DNA of 64,000 nt from Luscinia megarhynchos (taxonomy: Eukaryota > Chordata > Aves > Passeriformes > Turdidae), in the NCBI GenBank assembly GCA_034336665.1, contig JAPFBE010000032.1, positions 3,162,001 to 3,226,000 of the forward strand, given 5' to 3'. The translations under genes and the position numbers were made by a program. The notes beneath the pieces were generated by a model that ran no database searches, had not been told where the DNA came from, and worked only from the letters and a program-made list of their open reading frames with translations. Of the stretch, positions 12,930 to 24,789 are shown piece by piece; position 1 is the stretch's first letter; every line of letters starts with the position of its first letter.

Positions 12930-15900
12930 AGCAGGAGCCCTTGATAACTTTAAAAGTAGGTCCCCAGGAGGAGGAATTTGAATTTTTAGTGGATACAGAG
13001 GCAGAGAGGACGTGTTTGTAGAATTACAAAAGGATGCAAGAAAAGCCAAAATACAATTCAAATAGTAGGGGCAAAAGGGGAAGGATTTAAAGTGCCAGTT
13101 ATAAAACGTGATATTTGAAGAAACAAACAAAATAGGAATGAGGGATGTTTTATTTGTACCAGGGGCAGGATGTAATTTGTTGGGGAGGGATTTGCAAGTG
13201 CAGTTAGGTATTGGGATGCTTCCAGAAGGGAATAAAATGGTAGCCAAACTCCTCCAGTTAAAAGAGGAGGATGAAAAGCAAATTGAAGAAGTTGTTTGGG
13301 CCAAACCAAGAAATGGGGACAAGTTGAACATAACCCCTATAGTAATTAAAATAACCAACAAAGATTGCCCGATTCGAATACTGCAATACCCACTCTCTTT
13401 AGAAGGGAGAAAAAGGTTACAGACAGTAATTCAAGCATTAATTAAGGATGGAACTTTAGAACCCTGCATGTCTCCCCACAGTACTTCCATATTACCAGTA
13501 AAAAAAATCAAATGGGACATACAGGCTTGTCCAAGACCTGAGAGAACTGAACAAAAGAACTATCGATCGATATCCAGTGGCACCCAATCCCTACACACTA
13601 TTGAGTAAAATTCCTCCATCACAATCAGTGGTTCAGTGTGATAGACCTCAAAGATGCCTTTTGGGCTTGCCCCCTAGCAGAAGAGAGCAGAGATAGATTT
13701 GCTTTTGAATGGGAAGATCCCTATACAGAAAGAAAGCAACAGCTTAGATGGACAAAATTACCCCAAGGATTCCCTGACTCCCTGTCCTGGTTTAGGACAA
13801 ATTTACGGGAGATATTTTGCAAAGGAGTCCCCCTAGGAAAATAAACTCCTAGAACTCCTTCCCCCTCCCACTACCGGGTTTGGGAAGAACTTCCTTTGAG
13901 GGAAAAAAGTGGAAAAAACTTGTTTATTTTAACAAAACACTTCCCAACACCAGGAAAGAACAATCCTCAGATGACACAAAACGTTTTCACCAAGGTGAGC
14001 GAGGATGGACGAGCTCAGTCAGTCCCTGCTGGGAAGGGTGCAAAGCTTCTGTGGCAGGCTTCCAGACGCAGTCTTTGATGTTCAGATCCCTCCGTCCGGA
14101 GCCGGTGCAGATCTTCGGGATGAGGGGAAGAAGGGAGAGAGAAAAGGGGAGCAGCTGGGGGCAGGAGAAGCTGGGGCAAAAGCTAGGGGAAAAAAGCGGC
14201 AGCCAAAGCGGCAAAAGCAGCAGCAAAAGCAGCAGCAGCAGGCCAGCAGCAGCAGCTAAAGCAGCAGGCAGCAGCAGCCCAGCAGCCGGGCCCGCCGGGC
14301 GGGGAGGCGGCAGCAGCTCCGTGCCAACAGAGGTGGGGGGGTGGCAGGGAAAGGAGTAGTCATAACACTGACCCAGGACACTCCCCTAACTTATTTGGAC
14401 AAGCCTTAGAAGTACTACAACTTTTCTCTATTGCACCAGAAGTAAAACATCCAATATGTTGATGATTTACTTCTCTCAGGGGAGGATGAGGAAAAGTCCG
14501 AGAATTCACTATATCATTACTAAATTTCTTGGGAAACCAAGGGCTTTGGGTATCAAAATAAAAACTTCAATTTGTAGAGAATAAAGTAAAATACTTAGGT
14601 CATATAATAAGCCAAGGGAGTCAGTGATTAAATCCTGAAAGGATTACAGGAATAACCTCACTCCCCCAGCCATAAACAAAAAAGGAAACCAGAAAACTTT
14701 TGGGCTTGTTGGGATATTGCAGTATATAGATAGAAGGGTACACCCAGGCTGTTAAATTCCTATATGAAAAATTAGTAAATGATGAAATTACGTGAGGAAA
14801 AGAAGATTAACAGAGATTTGAAATTTTAAAAGCAAAATTGATTAGTGCCCTTGCTTTAAGTGTCCCCGCTTTAGATATAGCTTTTTACCTACTTATAGAT
14901 GTATAAAATGAGGTAGCCCATGGAGTCCTAGCTCAACAATGGATGGGGGAGGGGGGTCCAAGAAACCAGTGGTTTACCTGTTGAAATTTTTAGACCCTGT
15001 TAGTAGGAGCTCGCCCACCTGTATTCAAGCAGTAGCTGCCACTGCCTTACTAGTAGAAGAAAGCATAAAATTAAATTTTGGAGGAAGATTAAAAGTGCAC
15101 ACCCCACAGGCAGTTAGAAATATTTTGAATCAAAAAACTGAGAAGTAGCTCAGTGACTCTCAAGTGTTAAAATATGAATTAATTCTAGTAAAGATGATCT
15201 AGAACTAGTTACAGATAAACACCTCAGTCCTGCTCAGATTCTATACGGAGAATCAGTAGAAGAAAAAGTGCATGACTGCTTAGAAATCATAAACTATCAA
15301 ACCAAAGTGAGAGAAGATCTCAAAAACCTACCCCTTTTGGGGGGAGGGAGTGATTATACGTTGATAGGTCCTCAAGAGTAATCCGGGGAAGTGAATGTCA
15401 AGATACACTATAGTGAATGAGGAATTAATAACCATAGAAAAGAAAAAGTTACCTCCTAGCTAGTCAGCCCAAGCCTGTGAGTCATATGCTTTAAAATGAA
15501 CCCTTGAAATATTAGCACTAGAAAGAGCGACCGTGTATACTGATTCTAAGCATGCCTTTGGAGTGTTGCATACTTTTGGGAAAATTTGGGATGAAAGAGG
15601 ACTGCTAAATTCAAAAGAGAAAGGACTAATACATAAAAGTCTTATCTCACAGGGATTAGAAGTGTTATAGTTGCCAAAGGAAATTGCTGTTGTGCATATT
15701 CAGGGACATCAGAAAGGAAAACCTTAAAAATACGGGGAAACAACGTGCAGACTTGCAGGCTAAAAATGCAGTTGAGTCCAGAAAAGAGAACATAATGATG
15801 GTCCTCACCCCCATAGAAGAAATTCAGGATACACCAATATTCAGTAAAACAGAAGAAAAGAAATTCCTGGAAATAAGAGCAAAAAAAGACAATAAAGGGA

Positions 15901-16945
15901 AGTGGATGTTATCCGATGGGAGACAGTTATTAAATAAACCACTGGCAAGGAAAATATTAGAAAGCATGCATAACAAGACTCATTGGAGTACCCAAGCGCT
16001 GAGTGATCAGTTCCTGAGAAATTTGGGTTGCATGGGAATTTTTGGAATAGCTAAGCAAGTAACTAAAAAGTGTGTGATATGCCAAAAAGTAAACAGAAAA
16101 GTCATGAGGGGAGCATGCAAAGGAGGGCGAGAATTAGCCTTATAATCCTATCAGAGTATCCAAGTAGATTTCACTGAACTCCCCCAAGTGCAACGGCAGA
16201 AATTTTTGCTGGTAATAGTAGACCATTTAACCCATTGGGTAGAGGCGGTACCAACAGTTAAAGCTACTGCCAATGTGGTATGCAAAACTCTTCTAGAACT
16301 AACCATTTCCCGGTATAGAATAGTAAATAACATTGACTCAGACCAAAGAATCCATTTCACATCAAAAATACTACAGCAAGTAGTCCAAGCTCTAGGTATA
16401 GAATGGGAATTACACACTCCATGACATCCAGAAGTTCGGGGTGAGTTAAAAGAATGAATCAAACTCTAAAGAGAACTCTAAATAAACTGATGAATGAAAC
16501 CCAAATGTCATGGGTCAAGTGCCCACCCCTAGCCTTGTTGAGAATCAGAACACAGCCCAGATTGGACTTAGCGGTTTCACTTTATGAAATGATGCTTGGT
16601 TTACTGTTTCTGATTCAGCCAAATAGTATTGCCACTTATGAAGGAGGGGAGGACAGTGTCAAGAAATATGTCCTGTCTATAGCACAAACTCTAGAAGAAC
16701 TGTGGGAAAAGGTAAGAATCCCTCAGACTGCTACCCTAAATTTCAAAATTCATACTGTCAATCCTAGGAACTGGGTAATAGCTAAATCATAGAAAAATCA
16801 ACCTTTAACCCCACAATGGGAAGGTCCCTTTCAGGTGTTGTTGACCACTGAATTGGCTGTACAAACTGCAGAACAGGGATAGACCCATGCTAGCAAGATA
16901 AAAGGACCAGTAGAAGAACCAGACAACTGGAGAATTGTCCCTTAA
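12930..16945 (+). pseudogene. pol: ERV1-a pro-pol pseudogene, split by a solo LTR
   Basis: The protease shows a VDTEAE active-site segment (12989-13006) where DTGA is expected, so the catalytic-loop Gly is Glu. Reverse transcriptase follows: 13108-13608 with the N-terminal fingers, then in other frames DLKDAF near 13640 and LPQGF near 13760. The solo LTR at 13783-14380 sits at the end of the LPQGF block. The YVDD catalytic motif reappears at 14455-14466. RNase H is visible near 15535-15610 (TDSKHAFGV). Integrase has its HHCC zinc module (15960-16110) and core (16155-16460). DSDQ supplies the second Asp, but the third acidic position reads Lys (16449-16451). Many stops occur. The reading ends at TAA near 16945. 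Confidence 0.8.
13783..14380 (-). mobile_element. Solo LTR, 598 bp, minus strand, TSD CTCCC
   Basis: It is bounded by perfect ctccc duplications (13778-13782 and 14381-14385) in the ERV1-a reverse transcriptase gene, and the coding sequence resumes exactly across the site. Read on the minus strand it runs from TGTCCTGGGTCAG to ACCAGGACA. Its 3' half matches the plus-strand LTR at 22117-22665 (aaataaacaggtttttt, ttcccgaaccc). A (AGC)n-rich GC segment occupies 14200-14300; the glutamine/serine-rich ORFs there are artefacts. Confidence 0.87.
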
Positions 16946-17768
16946 ACAGAAGGACTGAAAATGAGTCTAAAGTGAAACATGCAGATGCAATAGGGAAAGT
17001 AAAAGAATAAACAACCATCCATCAGTCTTACCTAGAAGGGATGTCCTTGTAAATTTTGTCAGTTTCTTTGTGTATTCCCAAAGATCAGAAGCTTTACAAA
17101 CCTCACTATGGAGATATAAGTACAAATAAAGGCCTACTAGGTGAAGAAGCAACCTACTGATGAGTCAACAAAAAGAGTGTAACCAGGGAACAGGGGGCAA
17201 GACTAGGTTGACCACTGTACTCGCCCCAAGAAGACCACATACACTAGCTATGGGTAGCAAACACATAGGCATGGTAGGTAGGAGTATAAGTCATACTGGA
17301 CCCCTGTAATCCTTTTATGTGTTACTCCTCTGTCATTTTCCAGTTGGGAATCTAGAAAATACATGTCACAAATGCTATCAGTCGCTTTATGTAGGTTCTC
17401 TTTTTACTACTCACACCCTTATTGACCCGCACTGTTTTGACTCATCCAAATTAGACATCTGTACACATGCCAAGCAAACATTCTGGGTTGCAGAAAACCT
17501 AGGACAGAGTGGAAAAAGGCAAGGGAGTGAATTCCCAAAAGGGAAGAAAAAAAAGGGGCGAAATGGGTTTGTTTTGAAAGAGCTCTCAGTGGTAGAATTC
17601 AAGGAGACTTAGTGAAACAACAATTAGTATCTCCAAACCCCCTGCAACCGATGCAAAATATTCTTGAAGCATCCTTAGGAGACACCTTACTTGACAATGT
17701 GTTTATAAAAAGGCCTAAGCCAACTCCAAGGGGGATTGGTATGAAAAGCTTAAACAACAATTAGACAA

Positions 17769-17769
<1 letters not shown>

Positions 17770-17845
<76 letters not shown>
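17770..17845. repeat. (ATT)n microsatellite
   Basis: About 25 near-perfect ATT units lie inside the decayed env of ERV1-a. The run is long and pure enough to be polymorphic. Confidence 0.95.
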
Positions 17846-17848
<3 letters not shown>

Positions 17849-19185
17849 TATATAGAAATACCGAGATTTAAGAAAAACCTGCTTGTAGATTTAAGGGAGA
17901 GAATTAGTAAAACATTGAAAGTTACCAATTGCTGGGTATGTGGGAGAGCCTTGATGACAGAAAAACGGCCCTGGAAATGTAGTAGTCTAGAACCAGTTGA
18001 ACTCCTTAAATAGAACAGGACCAGCATAGAAAAAGAAGACAGACCCGAGGGATGGGTCTTGAGTTCTAGGGTGACAGGTGAGGAACGCCTCTGGAGAAGT
18101 AGAGACTTATTAATAAAATCAGGAAAACCCCCCATAAAAAGTGCAAAGTTTCAAATAGAAGTTCTATGTGGTGGATCCCTAAAAAACCTACACAATATTG
18201 GGCCCCAGAGAACAAACAAAATTGTAAATATGATGAAGAAATTAAGTTCTTTTTGTGCAACAATACTAAAAAAAATCCCTATTCAGGAATCCCCGAAATA
18301 TCTATATTCTGGGAAAATATAAATCATTGAAGTAATGATGATTATTGGAGAGTACCCCATGGCCTGTTCTGGATATGCAGGAAAAGAGCTTATCCAAAAC
18401 TCCCTCCCTGATGGAAAGGAAATTGTACCCTAGGAATTATACAGCGAAGATTTTTCCTCTTACCAAATCAAGATAGAAATAACCTAGGGGTACCAGTGTA
18501 TGATGCTTTAAAAAGAAATAAAAGACAGCAAATTGAAATTGGAGGACACCAAAGGTGGGGAAAATATGAATAGCCTCCTAAGCAAATAATACAAACATAT
18601 GGACCTGCCACTTGGGCCAAGGATGGAAGTTGGGGATATTGACTCCCAATTTACATGCTGAACCATGTTATAAATCTCCAAGCAATAGTAGAGATTATAA
18701 CTAACAAAACAGCCCAAGTCTTAGAATTAATAGCTGGGCAACAGAGTAGAGCTGCAGTATATCATAATCGATTGGCTTTAGACTATTTGTCAGCTGAATG
18801 TCTTAGGCTGCAATACAGGATGAGACCAAAAGTGTGTATTCTATCACCATCTGTTGAAACCAGGTGGGGCAGGAATCCTTATCTCCGTGGGACATATTAT
18901 CTGCTAATGGGCCATCAGTTAAAAACCAGATGGGGCAGTCATCTTTATCTTTTCCACAACCCATCCTTCCTCCAGGAAGATATCGGCTGTTAATGGGCCA
19001 TTGAGTCCCACTGCATGACTGATAAAATTACATCATACCATTGTAAGATGCGCCACCCAGGGGGAGGAGCCAAGCCTTTCCTACTTAGATAAAAACCGAT
19101 ATTTGGAACACCAAAGCAGCCTTTTTTCCCACTGGATTCCAGAGGAAAACCGGACCTTTCGACATCATCACTCGACCTTCGGAGT

Positions 19186-20428
19186 TGTCTTGGTTTAGTT
19201 TAGGTTTGCCAATTCTAATATACTAAACTTCTGTTGTGAGATAGGATTAGGAGCAAAAAAGCAAGGCAGGTCTAAAACTTAAAAGGGTATAAAGAAGATA
19301 TTTATTAAAAAATCAGAGAAAAAAAGACATTTGGAATAAGATTTCTGGATCGCTTCCGTCTCCCTCCCCACTTTCACACTTTCTTAACAACAATGCACAG
19401 AAACACCACAGTCAGTCTTTCACTTAAATAATCGTTTCAGTTCACTTCAGGGAGAGGAGATTCTTTTTGTCTGGCCATAGAGATTTTTCCCAAGAGATAG
19501 AAAAAATGTCTCTTATGTCTGTGCTTTCACAATTCTCATCTGCCTGGGGAAAAAAAAATCTGCAAATCGTGAAACTCCTCCCATCTTCACAGCCTTCCCA
19601 GAGCTGTGTTTCTGGGCCATGTCAAAACTCATGGGGTATTACATTTAAGGGCAAGCTGTTCAAAGGCAAAAGTTCTCTTCATCTCTTTTTTCATCAAATG
19701 TCCCTGTTCATCTTTCCATTCTCCAGAACAGAGACTCCCTTTCCCTCGGGGCAAAGGATCCTTTTCTCAAACACTTCAGCCCTCCCTCCCATGTGTTTCT
19801 CCACAATTTATAGGAATTTTCAGTGCAGTCCAGTCCACCCCATAGCTTACAAAAAGGTTGTTTCCAGCCAATCTTTTAACGACATCTCCTCAATCTCTTC
19901 CCATCTGGAATCCTGGCTCTTACTTCACTGACTTTAGTATAGTTTCTGCTTTATTCCTCTCATTTAAGGGAGGACAGGCGATCTGCAAGTCTTATCCGAG
20001 AATTGCAAGGGTTAAAATTTTACAAAGAAGGTGCAGGAGCCTCGCCAGGATTTCAAGCCGCGCCACGGGAGGCTTTGCCTCCCCACAGCTCCTCCAAGCC
20101 AGCAGCAAAGACTTTTTTTTTCTCTCTCTCTCCCCTGGCCATCAGGGCCCCTGGTCGAAAATGGGGCGGGGGGGAAGTTGTGCCTCAGTGGCTCCCCCAC
20201 CCCTGCCCAGCCAGGCCATCATGGGGAGGGGCCAGGCTGGGCCAGGCTGGCTAGCCTTACCTCGTCACAGATCGGAAGTCAAAAGAGACCTTCTTGCTTT
20301 TACCAATATAATTAATGGAGGCAAAGTAATTCTCTAATTGGTTTCCCAGGCTGTCAATTATTAAATGAGCTTCTGATTGGTCCTAGTAACTCAGCAACTC
20401 ACAGAAGAAGTTCTCATAGAGAAAAACT

Positions 20429-20467
<39 letters not shown>

Positions 20468-20503
20468 CCTCCTCCTTAGTGACTTCCATGCAAAACCAGC
20501 ACA
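19186..20503 (-). mobile_element. LTR family A, minus strand, nested
   Basis: In plus-strand reading it runs from TGTCTTGGTTTAGTTTAGG to GCAAAACCAGCACA, the reverse of the family A LTR. The flanks ggagt (19181-19185) and ggagg (20504-20508) match at four of five bases. It contains the GC-rich core near 20040-20270 and a (TG)18 run at 20431-20466. Confidence 0.82.
20431..20466. repeat. (TG)n microsatellite
   Basis: A perfect dinucleotide run of 18 units lies near the 5' end of the minus-strand family A LTR. The related 7976 copy has a shorter CA run at the equivalent place, so the site is prone to slippage. Confidence 0.95.
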
Positions 20504-21313
20504 GGAGGAAAACTGCACCCTTCTACAGGATCACTGCTTCAACTGAACCACATCTGTCACTCCAGGAGGACTGCAGCCACCATTTAATCGAACTGCTACC
20601 ACCACCCTGTCTGATGAGGTGTCAGGTTGTGTTTTGACTCTGTCAGTGGTTTGGATTTGTTCTTTTCAATACTTTATTTCTATTTTAATTTTCCTAGAAA
20701 AGAACTGTTACTCCTATTACCATATCTTTGCCTGAGACCCCCTTAAATTCAAAATTATAATAATTTGGAGGGAGGGGGTTTAAAATCTCCATTTCAAAGA
20801 GAGGCTTCTGCAATTCTTAGCAGACACCTGTCCTTCAAACCAAGACACAGAAGAGAGAGGTGTTTATAGAAAATTTAACTCATCTGAGTGTTGTTTAAAA
20901 ATTGATGATAACAGAGATGCAGTTTTAGATATAGCCAAAGACATCAGAAAAATAACACATGTACCGGTCCAAAAGTGGAATCTATAATGAATAAAGGATG
21001 GTGAGAAGACTTTTTTAGAATATCCTGGTGGAAAAAGCTGGGATTTACAATGCTATATAAAATAACAAGTTAAATTTTCTTCCATGCTTAATTCCATGTC
21101 TTATCCAATTGATTACTTATGTAGTTCAAAATATGCAATTAATAATGATGCCCACCAATTCCGAGTCACAAACCCCAAGATTAATGCAGAAAATTATAGC
21201 ATTAAAGAAAACAAAGGTGATAAAAACTTAAAGAAGGCACGTATGATCTACGAAAGGTATCAGTATGCCAGGAGTACAAAGGTTCAAAAGCTGTAGCTCT
21301 AGCCAAATAAAGC

Positions 21314-21330
21314 AAGAAAAAGGGGGGAAA
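21314..21330 (+). promoter_or_regulatory. Polypurine tract of ERV1-a
   Basis: The purine run aagaaaaaggggggaaa lies immediately before the 3' LTR start TGTTATAG, where plus-strand DNA synthesis is primed. Confidence 0.85.
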
Positions 21331-21331
21331 T

Positions 21332-22016
21332 TGTTATAGATGACAAGATGATTTTGGCTTTCCCATTCATAGGTTATCTTTTTACATCACAAATATTTTG
21401 ACGTGGTACAATTTATACTTCCTTGTAACTGCTTTTGTACAGCATAATCTGTCAGTTTATGTATGCGCTGCATAGTTTATATGAATAGTAGTGTGATAAA
21501 TATATTGTAGGCTTTAGCAAAATGTTAAAATAGAGACTAAAATACTTCCATGTAACTAACTCAGAGAATGGTGTAAAGCAATTATTTTGTTTCTTACGTC
21601 TGCGGACTGGCCACCCCAAGTGATAAGAGTGGCAGAAACCAGAGCATGAGCATCCAAGAAGGATTTATTGACCCTTCACTGTCAGGGAGTGTGAAACAAC
21701 AGGATAAAACTACAGGAAGAAATAAAATATATTGACCTAATCTACAGAGTGTTCTGCAGACAAGTCAGAGGTTAAAGCCAAACGAGAGTTCCTGGAATAT
21801 CAAAAACTCAAAGGAATGTTTGAATAATGTATAAAATCATGAATATCCATATATCCCCCCAGCAATGTAACAGTATATAAAGAACAATATTTTCAGTTCA
21901 AGTTGACAGGGTGTTATTTGACTGATTGCCAAAGGCACCCCAGTGCTATATATTTATCTCTTTTTATCCCTTACTAAACTTTTAAAAATTCAAAAATGTG
22001 AACTTTGTTTTTCACA
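21332..22016 (+). repeat. 3' LTR of ERV1-a, 685 bp
   Basis: Uninterrupted copy of the ERV1-a LTR, starting TGTTATAGATGACAAG and ending TTTTTCACA, followed by the cttg duplication. It differs from the 5' LTR by many scattered substitutions, which indicates an old insertion. Confidence 0.88.
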
Positions 22017-22116
22017 CTTGGGACCAATGAAGTTTTGACTGTATGCATAAAATCTAGTAAACATTGTGTGATGGAATGATTTTTTTCTGTACCACCTGGG
22101 CAATGTGTGGATTAAA

Positions 22117-22665
22117 TGTCCTAGGGTGACGTGACAATACTTTGTATCCCCAATCGTGTGTGCTGTTCATGCCTGGAAGGTTTGTTTTGTCTAGCTAGCT
22201 GGCGCCCCTCCCCCATCGGCTGCTTGCTAGCTGCCTCGGCCACTTCGTGAGCTGCTTCTGCCGCTTCTGCAGCTTCTGCCTGCTTCCCATCGCTTTGCTT
22301 TGCTTTTTTTCCTTATTAGTTAGTTTAGCTAGGAATCCCACCCGAACCTGATCGGACCTGACCTAGAACACCAGGAAACCCCAGCCTGTTCGTGACAAGC
22401 ATTACGCATTTCTGCCCTCCCTGGCACCAGAGACTCATCCTCCCAGACTGGTGAAAGTTCTTTTTGCCATCTGTGGCTGTTTTTTCTTGTGTTGGGGAGT
22501 GTTTTTTTCCTTTGCATGTTTGCTAAATAAACAGGTTTTTTCCACTTTTCCTCTGAGGAAATTCTTCCCGAACCCGATAGTTGGGGGGGAAAGGAGTTGT
22601 GGGAGTTTGTTCTCTGGGGAGCTCCTTTTTGGAGATTTTCCCCTAATTTGTCCTAAACCAGGACA
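22117..22665 (+). mobile_element. LTR of 549 bp upstream of the plus-strand ERVL-like genes
   Basis: It starts TGTCCTAGGGTGACGTGACA and ends CCTAAACCAGGACA. A polyadenylation signal AATAAA lies near 22526. A primer-site candidate, TGGCGCCCTAAAGTCAGG, follows at 22674-22691 and resembles the start of a lysine-type site. The LTR family matches the minus solo LTR at 13783-14380, not the LTR at 28013-28706 that closes the same gag-pol block. Confidence 0.7.
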
Positions 22666-22744
22666 AATATTATTGGCGCCCTAAAGTCAGGGGCTCAAGA
22701 AAGTGGAAAAAATTTTATTAATTTGTAACTTTGTATTGGTATAG

Positions 22745-24627
22745 ATGTTATTTGAATTTATAATGTCTTTTGGGATGGAGGCTGGCATGTGTTTTTGGTT
22801 AATAGGGTTTTTTGAGGTTTTAATACCTCTCTGGTCCCTAGGTTTATTTTCTTATCCAGAAATAGCTCCAATACTGTCCCTTATTCGTAGTTTTTCTACT
22901 AGAGGGACACTGACCAAAATATTTATCTGGCTGGGCTTGGTTGCGATGGCTTGCAGGAGGTTTATAAAGATGCTGGAATCAGTTCCAGGAATGTATGGTT
23001 CATGGCTATGGTTATGCACCCAGTTTGTTAGAGGAGAAGCAGGGGAGGAGTCTTTCCAGCCTTTATTTTCCTTTGTCTCCTCTGAATTTTTTACATCTCT
23101 ATTAGAGAATGTGCAGTTTCCCCTGAATATTAAAGAGATCATCTTTCTGGTCTTTAATTTAGTAAGCTTCCTTTATACGGTCTGCAGTTTATATAGAATG
23201 AGGGCTGAGATTTCTAGAGGTGCTGGTGCCACTCCTGACTTAGGAGTAGAGCAAAGTGTGAGGAGTCCTGAGTGGTGTGGGAAATGGGAGGATTTGGGCC
23301 AAATTTTGAAGGAATTTTCTGATCCAATAGTCTGAGACTTTCCACGCGAACAAATTCAAAACACAGCTGAGGGGGTAAAGAACCTGAAAGAGAAGTGCCA
23401 TTATAACCCTAAGGAAAAAAAGATCATTGCAGTGAGCTGGGCCCTGGCCTATGCTTATTGTACCCAGTTAGATACTGTAGGACCACAAACAGAGGAAAGG
23501 GAACAGGGAGATAAATTAGCTACTATCCCAGTCACTCAGGCTGCAGCCGACATCCCAGGCTCAAGGACAGGGGTGAAATTAGACAGTAAGCCTCAACCAA
23601 TGGCTGTGGCTACCAGCACAAGAAGTGGAAAGTGCACAGCCAAGACCGATCGACCAGTGGAGGATGATGATGCAGGAGAAGGACCCTCAACGCCTCCTGA
23701 AATGAAACCAGGAGTTAAAGCGACCGGTGCATGATCAGAGACCAATAATGAGTCCTTTTCCTTGAAGGACCTCCATGGTCTAAGGAAGGATTATACAAGA
23801 TGACCTGATGAATCCATAATTAGTTGGCTGGTCCGGCTTTGGGATGCTGCAGGCAAAGCTACAATTCTGGATGGCACTGAAGCGAAACATTTGGGATCCC
23901 TGTCACATGATCCGGTCATCGATCAGGAATGATGAGATGAGCTAACCCTCACACCCTCTGGGCACGGGTCCTAGACAGTGTGGCACAAAGATACGTATAT
24001 GCAGATGATCTGTATATGCAGCAGAGACGATGGAAGACTATAGAGCAAGGGATCCAACACCTGAGAGAAATGGCAGTGGCGGAGATTATTTTCTCAGATG
24101 ATATAATAACTAAGAATCCAGACTTATTACCATGTACACCTGTGATGTGGAGGAAACTCGTGCGACTTGGGCCACCTGAATATGCATCTGCTCTAGCGAT
24201 ACTGAAGCGGGATGAGGTATATGAGACAGTTCTCAATATGGCAAAGATGCTTCCAGCATATGTGGATGCTGTATATGGCCCAACCCATGCCAGAATTGCA
24301 GCTGTGGAAACACACTTGCAGAACTTTGAAGATAAGATAGAGGAGAACCATAAGAGACTCAGGGAGGAGATTAAGGAGGACCTCCTCCAAATTTCGGCTG
24401 TACAAATTAGAGACCCTGGTACCCAATGCAGATGTTCCCCTAATGAGGAGAGAAGGTACACTCCCCGAGCTGAGTTGTGTTTCTTCCTGCGTGATTGTGG
24501 AGAAAACATGAGGAGATGGGACGGAAAATCTACTGCTGCTCTGGCACAACGGGTGCATGAATTGAAGGAAGGCAAGATTCAAAGAGGAAGTTCCACCAAA
24601 AAGAAGAGCAGCTCCAGTTGCCCATAG
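22745..24627 (+). pseudogene. gag: ERVL-like gag pseudogene
   Basis: The region is colinear with the minus-strand copy at 54845-56349, which identifies it as one gag. The first open part, 22745-23335 (196 codons), has three hydrophobic segments, the last after a PLNIKEII motif that the minus copy shares as PLNVKDII. A TGA breaks the frame there. Next comes a linker (23432-23734) and a capsid-like part with a LDGTEAKHLG block (LDGTEARNLG in the other copy), again with stops. Open stretch 23980-24627 (215 codons) carries the C-terminal part with a helical, charged segment and no zinc knuckle. The class III assignment comes from the pol that follows. The hydrophobic N-terminus is unusual for gag. 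Confidence 0.65.
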
Positions 24628-24789
24628 CCAAAGTGCCAAGTATGATGATGACGATGATATGTCCGACCGTCTTGAAGGAACTTCTAAGGCACGTGCCCCA
24701 GGAAAGAAGGATAAACAGGCTTAGAGGGGCCCTGCCTCTAGCCAGGGCGAGGCGAGGGAAAATAGTGTTTTCTGGACTGTGTGGATTTG

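Larger units (their letters stand above)
18835..20847 (+). mobile_element. LTR of about 0.7 kb, split by a nested family A LTR
   Basis: It starts TGTATTCTATCACC just after env codons. It has a promoter-like segment (gataaaaaccgatatttgg near 19090-19110), is interrupted at 19186-20508, then runs to CAAACCAAGACA. The final 200 bp closely resemble the end of the LTR at 28013-28706 (attataataatttggaggg, ccatttcaaagagaggcttc). The exact start and duplication could not be settled, because TGTG repeats at the left edge and cagaa/gaaga at the right are ambiguous. Confidence 0.7.
16946..21313 (+). pseudogene. env: ERV1-a env pseudogene, split by an LTR pair
   Basis: Env would encode the surface and transmembrane glycoproteins. 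The surface part (about 17300-18600) is heavily broken and contains an ATT microsatellite at 17770-17845. The transmembrane ectodomain is recognisable: an immunosuppressive-domain-like stretch around [11 protein letters not shown] ends at 18830, where an LTR is inserted. After the insertion the Cys-Cys part continues near 20870-20960 (CCLKIDDN), as in class I env with a CX6CC disulfide motif. A basic tail precedes the polypurine tract. No ORF longer than about 112 codons remains. The identification rests on the transmembrane pattern and position; the subtype is uncertain. Confidence 0.7.
6099..22016 (+). mobile_element. ERV1-a: class I (gammaretrovirus-like) provirus, decayed, with nested insertions
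   Basis: Paired LTRs are present: 6099-9862 (interrupted) and 21332-22016. Both begin TGTTATAGAT and share most of about 685 bp. The flanks cttg (6095-6098) and cttg (22017-22020) give a 4-bp target-site duplication, the size typical of gammaretrovirus-like integrases. Between them lie a primer-binding site, a leader with splice donor, gag with a PPPY motif, pro-pol, env with a CX6CC-type transmembrane subunit, and a polypurine tract directly before the 3' LTR. All genes carry many stops and frameshifts. The nested insertions are 6732-9801, 13783-14380 and 18835-20847. The provirus is antisense to GNAQ. Confidence 0.88.

Noticed and set aside
13987..14359. Ser/Gln/Ala-rich ORFs (plus) and Leu/Pro-rich ORF (minus)
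   Set aside because: They run through an (AGC)n-like part of a minus-strand solo LTR and lack any conserved domain.
22745..23335. Possible cellular multi-pass membrane protein
   Set aside because: It is directly followed by gag/pol of the ERVL element, and the antisense ERVL copy has the matching segment at its gag start.
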